Source of the DNA: Actinoplanes sp. M2I2
GTDB lineage: Bacteria; Actinomycetota; Actinomycetes; Mycobacteriales; Micromonosporaceae
NCBI RefSeq assembly: GCF_023544445.1
Contig: NZ_JALPVJ010000015.1
Coordinates: forward strand, 62,001-126,000
Direction: 5' to 3'
Length of the DNA: 64,000 nt
Part shown: positions 58,799 to 64,000 of the stretch, in pieces
How the letters are laid out: every line of letters begins with the position of its first letter
How positions within the stretch are numbered: position 1 is the first letter of the stretch
Position numbers and translations under genes: made by a program
Notes under the pieces: model-generated
Database searches by the model: none
Seen by the model: the letters and a program-made list of their open reading frames with translations, nothing else
Told to the model about the DNA's origin: nothing

Positions 58799-60013
58799 AT
58801 GAGCGCCGACAACCCCTCTGCGGTCACGGTGGTCGGCATCGGCGCCGGCGGGTGGTCCGAGCTCGGCGGTACGAGCCGGGGCGCGCTGTCGTCGGCCCGG
58901 GTGATCATGGGCAGCGACCGCCAGCTGGCCCTGCTCCCGCCGTCGGTGACCGCGCGCCGGGTGCCGTTGCCGTCGCCGCTGCTGCCCGCCCTGGGCGCGC
59001 TGGTCGAGGAGCATGCCGGGACGGGCCTCGCGGTGCTGGCGAGCGGCGATCCCCTGTTCCACGGAATCGGGGCGACGCTGGTGCGGCTGGTGGGAGCCGA
59101 TCGGGTCCGCGTCCTGCCCCATCCGTCGTCGGCGGCGCTCGCGGCGGCCCGGCTGGGCTGGCCCCTGGCGACAACCGAGGTGCTGAGCCTGGTGACGGCC
59201 GACCCGGCTCTGGTACGGCGGGCGCTGAACCCCGGTCGGCGGCTGCTGGTGCTGGCCCGCGACGCCTCGACCGCGGGGACGGTGGCCGCGACGGTCACGG
59301 CCGCCGGGTACGGATCGGCCCTGCTCACCGTCCTGGAGCAGCTGGGCGGCCCGGCCGAGCGGATCCGCTCCGGCGTGGCGCGGTCCTGGGACCATCCGCC
59401 CGGCGACCCGCTCAATGTGATCGCGGTCGACTGCGGCCCGGACGGACCGTCGACCTCGCTGGTGCCCGGGCTCGCGGACACGGCGTACGAGAACGACGGG
59501 CAGCTCACGAAGCGTGAGGTGCGCGCGGTGACCCTGTCGGTGCTGGCCCCCGTGCCGGGTGAGCTGCTGTGGGACGTGGGCGCGGGGTCGGGCAGCATCG
59601 GGATCGAGTGGATGCGCAGCCACCCGTCGTGCCGGGCCGTCGCAGTCGAGTCGTCACCGGCCCGCATCGACTCCATCCGGGCGAACGCCGCGACGCTGGG
59701 CGTTCCGGGCTTACACCTCGTCTCCGGGCGCGCTCCCGAGGTCCTGGCCGATCTGCCGGCCCCGGATGCGGTCTTCATCGGCGGCGGCGTGACCCGGGAC
59801 GGGGTGCTCGACGCCTGCCTGGCCGCGCTGCGCCCCGGCGGCCGGCTGGTCGCCAACGCGGTGACCGTCGAGTCCGAGGCCGTGCTGGCCGCGGCCTACG
59901 CCAAGCGGGGCGGCGAGTTGATCAGGCTGTCGGTGAGCCGCGGCTCACCGGTGGGCGGCTTCACAGGATGGAGAACGATGATGCCGGTGACGATCTGGTC
60001 GGTCACGCCGTGA
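58799..60013 (+). CDS. cobL: CobL, precorrin-6Y C5,15-methyltransferase (decarboxylating)
   Basis: 404 residues: CbiE-like methylase (about 1-205; VVGIGAGGWSELG, LASGDPLFHGIG) fused to CbiT (about 215-404; LLWDVGAGSGSIGIEWM Rossmann motif; FIGGGVTRDGVL). Adds methyls at C5 and C15 and decarboxylates ring C acetate. ATG at 58799. It overlaps cobM by 4 bases. No cobalamin riboswitch could be seen in the 163 bases upstream, which separate it from the divergent reductase gene. Confidence 0.95.
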   Translation: MSADNPSAVTVVGIGAGGWSELGGTSRGALSSARVIMGSDRQLALLPPSVTARRVPLPSPLLPALGALVEEHAGTGLAVLASGDPLFHGIGATLVRLVGADRVRVLPHPSSAALAAARLGWPLATTEVLSLVTADPALVRRALNPGRRLLVLARDASTAGTVAATVTAAGYGSALLTVLEQLGGPAERIRSGVARSWDHPPGDPLNVIAVDCGPDGPSTSLVPGLADTAYENDGQLTKREVRAVTLSVLAPVPGELLWDVGAGSGSIGIEWMRSHPSCRAVAVESSPARIDSIRANAATLGVPGLHLVSGRAPEVLADLPAPDAVFIGGGVTRDGVLDACLAALRPGGRLVANAVTVESEAVLAAAYAKRGGELIRLSVSRGSPVGGFTGWRTMMPVTIWSVTP

Positions 60014-60765
60014 CGGTGCACTTCATCGGGGCCGGGCCGGGAGCGGCCGACCTGATCACCGTCCGGGGGCAGCGCCTGATCGCGGCCGCGCCCGTCTGCC
60101 TGTACGCGGGCAGCCTCGTGCCGCCGGAACTGCTGGAGTGGTGCCCGCCCGGCAGCCGGCGGGTCGACACCGCCGGGCTGACCCTCGACGAGATCACCGC
60201 CGAGCTGGTGGCCGCCCACGCCGCCGGTCACGACGTCGCGCGGCTGCACTCGGGTGACCCGTCGGTCTTCAGCGCCGTGGCCGAGCAGATGCGCCGCCTC
60301 GACGCGGCCGGCGTGCCCTACGACGTCGTCCCCGGCGTGCCCGCCTTCGCCGCCGCGGCCGCTTCGCTGCAGCGCGAGTTCACCGTTCCGGGCGTGGCCC
60401 AGACCGTGATCCTGACTCGCACCGCCGAGCGCGCCACGGCCATGCCCGACGGCGAGGATCTGGCCACCCTGTCGGCCAGCCGCTCGACGATGGTCCTGCA
60501 CCTGGCCGTCCAGCGGATCGACGCCGTGGTGGCCGAGCTGCTGCCCGGCTATGGCGCCGACTGCCCGGTGGCCGTGGTCGCCCGGGCCAGCCGCCCGGAC
60601 GAGCTGATCGTCCGGGGCACGCTGGGCGACATCGCGGTCCGGGTCAAGGAGGCCGGCATCCGTCGCACCGCGGTCATCGTCGTCGGCGCGGCCCTCACCG
60701 CGTCCCAGTTCCCCGACAGCCACCTGTACTCGGCCGACCGGTGCCGGCCCGCGTCCGGTGCCTGA
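60010..60765 (+). CDS. cobM: CobM, precorrin-4 C11-methyltransferase
   Basis: 251 residues of the tetrapyrrole methylase fold: HFIGAGPGAADLITVRGQ, LYAGSLVPPELLEW, ARLHSGDPSVFSAVAEQM, and ILTRTAERATAMP match CobM/CbiF. Methylates C11 of precorrin-4. GTG at 60010 forms a GTGA overlap with the cobL stop; the frame upstream only shadows cobL. Its end overlaps cobK by 8 bases. Confidence 0.95.
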   Translation: MTVHFIGAGPGAADLITVRGQRLIAAAPVCLYAGSLVPPELLEWCPPGSRRVDTAGLTLDEITAELVAAHAAGHDVARLHSGDPSVFSAVAEQMRRLDAAGVPYDVVPGVPAFAAAAASLQREFTVPGVAQTVILTRTAERATAMPDGEDLATLSASRSTMVLHLAVQRIDAVVAELLPGYGADCPVAVVARASRPDELIVRGTLGDIAVRVKEAGIRRTAVIVVGAALTASQFPDSHLYSADRCRPASGA

Positions 60766-61570
60766 TCCCCGCGTCCTCATCCTGGGCGGCACGAGCGAGG
60801 CCCGGGCGCTCGCGGGTTCCCTGCCGGGATTCAGCGTGATCTCGTCGCTGGCCGGGCGGACCTCCGCACCCCGGCGGCCGGCCGGCGACGTGCGGGTGGG
60901 TGGGTTCGGCGGCGCCGGCGGGCTGGCCGCCTACCTGCGCGACCAGGACATCGACGTCCTGGTGGACGCGACGCACCCGTTCGCGGCGACGATCAGCGCC
61001 AATGCGGCCGAGGCGGCCGCCGTCACCGGGGTGCCGCTGGTCGTGCTGCGCCGGCCGGGCTGGTCCGAGCAGGCCGGTGACGCCTGGCATCGCGTACCGG
61101 ACCTGGCCGGAGCCGCCGCCCTGCTCCCCCGGCTCGGCCACCGGGTGTTCCTGACGACCGGGCGGCAGGGCATCGGCGCCTTCGCCGGGGTGGACGCATG
61201 GTTCCTGGCGCGCTCGGTGGAACCGCCCGATCCGCCCCGGCCGCACCGGCTAGAGGTGCTGCTCGATCGCGGGCCCTTCACCCTCGAGGGCGAGCGCCGG
61301 TTGCTCGCCGCGCACCGGATCGACGTGCTGGTGAGCAAGGACAGCGGCGGCCCCGACGCCAAGCTGGTGGCCGCCCGCGAGCGCGGCCTGCCGGTCATCA
61401 TGGTGAACCGCCCGCCGGCCCCGGCGACGGCCCGGACGGTCACCTCCGTCGCGCAGGCGGTCGAGGCCGTGACGACGGCGAGCCGGTCAGGACCGGACCG
61501 TGATCTCGGGCAGCCTCTGATCGGTGTCGGCGACCTGGGTGAGCTTGGCCGCGAGCGGCGCGAACAGTGA
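60758..61570 (+). CDS. cobK: CobK, precorrin-6A reductase
   Basis: 270 residues. VLILGGTSEARALAGSL opening motif, VLVDATHPFAATISANA, FLTTGRQGIGAFAG and VLVSKDSGGPDAKLVAARERGLP are standard CobK/CbiJ motifs. Uses NADPH to reduce precorrin-6A to 6B. GTG 60758. Its last 84 bases overlap the end of the converging FAD-oxygenase gene, and its tail (GPDRDLGQPLIGVGDL) looks like extension into that gene. Confidence 0.93.
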   Translation: MPDPRVLILGGTSEARALAGSLPGFSVISSLAGRTSAPRRPAGDVRVGGFGGAGGLAAYLRDQDIDVLVDATHPFAATISANAAEAAAVTGVPLVVLRRPGWSEQAGDAWHRVPDLAGAAALLPRLGHRVFLTTGRQGIGAFAGVDAWFLARSVEPPDPPRPHRLEVLLDRGPFTLEGERRLLAAHRIDVLVSKDSGGPDAKLVAARERGLPVIMVNRPPAPATARTVTSVAQAVEAVTTASRSGPDRDLGQPLIGVGDLGELGRERREQ

Positions 61571-62677
61571 CGAGGTGAGCACCTTGTCGAACAGAGCCCG
61601 CACGGCCAGCCCGAACCGGGTGCGCGGATAGGCGATGTACTCGAGTCCCGGAGGAAGTTTCTGGACGCCGTCGACCAGCGGGCGCATCCATTTGTCGTAC
61701 GCCGCCAGCGCCGACCGGAGGTCGTCCGGGTGCTGGGCGAGGTAGGCGGCGAGGACGTACCCGCTGATCAGGGCCAGGGACGAGCCTCCACCGCCGAGCG
61801 GGGTGACGCACCAGGCGGCGTCACCGGCCAGCACGACCCGGCCGCGGTGCCAGGTGCCCACGCGGATCTGGGTGAGCTGGTCGAGATAGACGTCGCCGGA
61901 CGTGTCGAACGCGTCCAGGATCCGGGGCGCCGCCCAGCCCGCGTCCCGGTAGCGGTTCCTGACCACGGCCAGGGCGCCGGGCCGGTCGAGACGGGTGAGG
62001 TCCTCGCCGCGGCTGTAGGAGAGGACCGCGCGGATGGTGCCGTGGTTGTCCGGCCGCAGGTGGATCTGGCGCCCGCCGACGGTGTTGTACCACCGCCACC
62101 GATCGTCGTCGTCCGGCGTACGCGGGATCGTGCCGTAGACCATGGTGATGCCCAGCTCGCGGCGGTCGACCGCGGCGCCGAAGACCCGATCCCGGGTGGT
62201 GGAGCGGACTCCCTCGGCGATGACCAGCAGGTCGGCCCGCAGAGAGCGGCCGGACGAGGTGCTGATCACGACCTCGTCGGGGCCGTCGGTCACGTCGTCG
62301 ATCGTGTCGCCGTAGACGAAGGTGACCCCGTCCGGCAGGTTGTCGAGGATCGTGCGGGCGAAGTCGCCGCGGAGCACCTCCAGCTCGGCCGTGGCCGCGT
62401 CCGGGCCGGTCGACGGCAGCTCGGCCCGGACCTTGCCCGCCGCGTCGACCAGAACGGTCCCGGTCTCGGTGGTGTTCTGCGCCTTGACCGCGTCGAACAG
62501 TCCCATCCGGGTGAGGACCTCCCTGGCGACGCCGCGCACGTCGACGTTCTGACCGCCGTCGCGGAAGCTCGGCGCGCGCTCGATCACGGTCACCTCCCAG
62601 CCGGTCCGGCGCAGCCAGAAGGCGGCCGAGAGCCCGGTGATGCTCGCTCCGGAGATCACCGCGTGTGGTGTAGGCAT
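61487..62677 (-). CDS. FAD-dependent monooxygenase (PHBH-fold, TetX/UbiH-like)
   Basis: 396 residues. AVISGASITGLSAAFWLRRTG is the ADP-binding motif (GxSxxG variant), ADLLVIAEGVRSTTRD the DG-type motif (with E for D), and GRVVLAGDAAWCVTPLGGGGSSLALISGYVL the GD motif. Class A flavin monooxygenase; could hydroxylate an aromatic or modify a drug-like compound. ATG 62677, with a GGAG sequence about ten bases before. Divergent from a MarR regulator across an 85-bp promoter with three 16-bp repeats, so probably induced by its substrate. Confidence 0.87.
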   Translation of the reverse strand: MPTPHAVISGASITGLSAAFWLRRTGWEVTVIERAPSFRDGGQNVDVRGVAREVLTRMGLFDAVKAQNTTETGTVLVDAAGKVRAELPSTGPDAATAELEVLRGDFARTILDNLPDGVTFVYGDTIDDVTDGPDEVVISTSSGRSLRADLLVIAEGVRSTTRDRVFGAAVDRRELGITMVYGTIPRTPDDDDRWRWYNTVGGRQIHLRPDNHGTIRAVLSYSRGEDLTRLDRPGALAVVRNRYRDAGWAAPRILDAFDTSGDVYLDQLTQIRVGTWHRGRVVLAGDAAWCVTPLGGGGSSLALISGYVLAAYLAQHPDDLRSALAAYDKWMRPLVDGVQKLPPGLEYIAYPRTRFGLAVRALFDKVLTSSLFAPLAAKLTQVADTDQRLPEITVRS

Positions 62678-62707
62678 GTCCCGTATCGCTCCTCTGGCCG
62701 ACCAAAT

Positions 62708-62762
62708 TAGCTTTACAGTAAAGCTACTACACAGCGAAGCTAGTTCACAGTGAAGGGACATC
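62708..62762. promoter_or_regulatory. MarR operator region: palindrome and three 16-bp direct repeats
   Basis: TAGCTTTACAGTAAAGCTA (62708-62726) is a perfect 19-base inverted repeat. Three direct repeats of ACAG-(Y)-(R)-AAG type begin at 62715, 62731 and 62747, exactly 16 bases apart, the last ending at the base before the marR ATG; TTCACAGTGAA at 62744-62754 is a second palindrome. This fits binding of a dimeric MarR protein controlling itself and the FAD-oxygenase. Confidence 0.8.
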
Positions 62763-63263
62763 ATGACCGCTGATCCGTTGACGGCCGACTGGTCGCCCGA
62801 GCAGACCGCCGCGATCCAGCGGCTTCGCGACTGGGCCATCGGCTTCGCGGAGCTCAACCAGCATCTGGCGGCGTGGATGGGCCTGCCCGGCTCGGATGCG
62901 CAAGCGCTCAGCCACATCGTCTGGGCCGCGGAGGAGGACAAGCCGTTGTCACCGGCCGACCTCGCCCGCCAGATCGGCATGACGTCGGGCGCGACCACGG
63001 TGTTGCTGAACCGGCTCGAGACCGCGGGTCACATCCGGCGCAGCCGGGAGCACACCGACCGCCGCCGCGTCACCCTGTGGCCCGAACCGGGCGCCCGTGA
63101 GCAGGCGCGGCAGTTCGTGGCGGCGGCCGGTACGGAGATCGCCGAGGTCCTGCGGACGACCGACGCCGACGAGCTCCGCCGGGTGACCGCCTTCGTAAAA
63201 CGGCTCAGCGCGGCCGCCGCCGCGGGGAACCGGCGGCTCCAGCAGCGAGCCGGCGGCCGGTGA
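62763..63263 (+). CDS. MarR-family transcriptional regulator
   Basis: 166 residues, winged helix: LSHIVWAAEEDKPLSPADLARQIGMTSGATTVLLNRLETAGHIRRSREHTDRRRVTLWPEP contains the helix-turn-helix and the wing with DRR. N- and C-terminal helices supply the dimer interface. ATG 62763 with GAAGGGA just upstream, embedded in the last operator repeat. Likely represses the divergent monooxygenase and itself. Three bases separate its stop from the converging zwf end. Confidence 0.92.
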   Translation: MTADPLTADWSPEQTAAIQRLRDWAIGFAELNQHLAAWMGLPGSDAQALSHIVWAAEEDKPLSPADLARQIGMTSGATTVLLNRLETAGHIRRSREHTDRRRVTLWPEPGAREQARQFVAAAGTEIAEVLRTTDADELRRVTAFVKRLSAAAAAGNRRLQQRAGGR

Positions 63264-63266
63264 GGG

Positions 63267-64000
63267 TCACTGACCCAGGAGCCAGCGGGACGGGGCGGCC
63301 AGCTTGCGGGCCGCGGTCGGGCCCCACGAACCCTGGGCGTAGGCGACGGGCTTGGGCCGGTTGTCGAGCAGCGGCGCCACCGTCTTCCACGTCGCGCTCA
63401 GGCCGTCCGGCCGGGTGAACAGCGACCGGTCCCCCAGCAGCACGTCGTTGATCAGGCGGGCGTACGGCGGCAGCGGTTCGGAGTCCGGCAGGGCCTCCAG
63501 GGGCAGCCGCACCGAGCCGGCTTCCACGTCGAGCGCCACCCCGGGCCGCTTCACCAGCAGCGAGAGGTCGATCTTGCCGTCACCGGCCAGGTCGAACGTC
63601 AGCACGTTGCTCTGCGGCGGCAGATCCGGCAGGGGCGTGGGCGGCGTCTTGAGCACCAGGCTCACCACCTGCCGGCTGTCGGCCATCCGCTTGCCTGTGC
63701 GCAGCAGGAACGGCACGCCACGCCAGCGCGCGTTGTCGATCCAGAGCTTCGCCGCCACGTACGTGTCGGTGGTCGTGCCCCGCTTGATGCCCTTGATCGA
63801 CTTGTAGCCGGTGTACTGACCGAGCACGACGTCGGCCGGGTCGAGCGGCCGGAACGAGCGGATCACGCGCTCCCGGGCGGACTGCAGGTCGGCCGCCCCC
63901 AGGCTGGCCGGGGGCTCCATCGCGACCTCGGCGGCCACCTGGAACAGGTGCGTCACGAGCATGTCGAGCACCGCGCCGGTGGCGTCGTAGAACCCGGCCC
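63267..64000 (-). CDS. zwf: Glucose-6-phosphate 1-dehydrogenase, C-terminal part (runs off window)
   Basis: About 244 residues of the C-terminal domain. GFYDATGAVLDMLVTHLFQV, VLGQYTG-KSIKG, RWRGVPFLLRTGKRM and PPYARLINDVLLGDRSLFTR are classic G6PD segments (the last two bind substrate and hold the C-terminal sheet). The catalytic His and NADP-binding part lie beyond base 64000, so the start cannot be given. First step of the oxidative pentose phosphate pathway, making NADPH. The gene is cut only by the window edge. Confidence 0.95.
   Translation of the reverse strand, partial: AGFYDATGAVLDMLVTHLFQVAAEVAMEPPASLGAADLQSARERVIRSFRPLDPADVVLGQYTGYKSIKGIKRGTTTDTYVAAKLWIDNARWRGVPFLLRTGKRMADSRQVVSLVLKTPPTPLPDLPPQSNVLTFDLAGDGKIDLSLLVKRPGVALDVEAGSVRLPLEALPDSEPLPPYARLINDVLLGDRSLFTRPDGLSATWKTVAPLLDNRPKPVAYAQGSWGPTAARKLAAPSRWLLGQ

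Overview
The window is high-GC actinobacterial DNA with many GTG/TTG starts, chains of 4-base start/stop overlaps, XRE-DUF5753/DUF397 and GPP34 genes, an LAxTG sortase substrate and a Gly-Cys-Val tRNA cluster. It is most like Micromonosporaceae (Actinoplanes or a relative), but the genus is an inference.

Layout. (1) 1-3393: cobG-cobH-cobIJ, the first half of the late-insertion (aerobic) corrin pathway. (2) 3569-14841: a secreted GH5-type glycosidase converges on a seven-gene, translationally coupled minus-strand operon (GT2, three GT4, two large membrane proteins, a flippase) that probably makes an exopolysaccharide; a secreted L-type lectin gene lies just upstream. (3) 14927-25116: a seven-gene minus-strand operon that takes up and breaks down choline/glycine betaine: GMC choline-dehydrogenase-like enzyme, ProV, a double-domain ProW, ProX, dimethylglycine dehydrogenase, monomeric sarcosine oxidase and a Rieske betaine monooxygenase. 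(4) 25295-38521: glycerophosphodiesterase, sortase-anchored Gly/Asn-rich surface protein, iron-box-controlled siderophore-interacting protein, MFS transporter, degenerate IS110 transposase, methyltransferase, HTH proteins, CAP-family secreted protein, XRE/DUF397 pair, GPP34, APC permease and a GNAT-like protein. (5) 38913-46641: Lrp regulator, FMN reductase, secreted Ca/His-repeat protein, kinase-like protein, small secreted protein, CPBP protein, two NAD(P)-fold enzymes and an XRE regulator.

(6) 46826-50193 is the most unusual part. A tRNA-Gly/Cys/Val operon is interrupted after tRNA-Val by about 3 kb of foreign DNA. That DNA ends in a 44-bp decayed copy of the tRNA-Val 3' half, beyond which lies what looks like the original operon terminator. 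The insert holds a broken tyrosine integrase, an AT-richer two-TM protein gene and GTCACCCAG repeats: a scar of an integrative element.

(7) 50383-58635: Eis-family acetyltransferase, a tiny 9-residue-repeat protein, 56-bp DNA repeats, an asymmetric ABC exporter pair, and an ApbE / FMN-binding / ferric-reductase-like flavinylation locus. (8) 58799-61570: cobL-cobM-cobK, the second block of corrin genes, 55 kb from the first. (9) 61487-64000: an FAD monooxygenase with a divergent MarR regulator separated by three 16-bp operator-like repeats, then the C-terminal part of zwf running off the window.

Intervals without genes and start-codon choices are noted in the entries. All functions are assigned by reading motifs; no database search was run.
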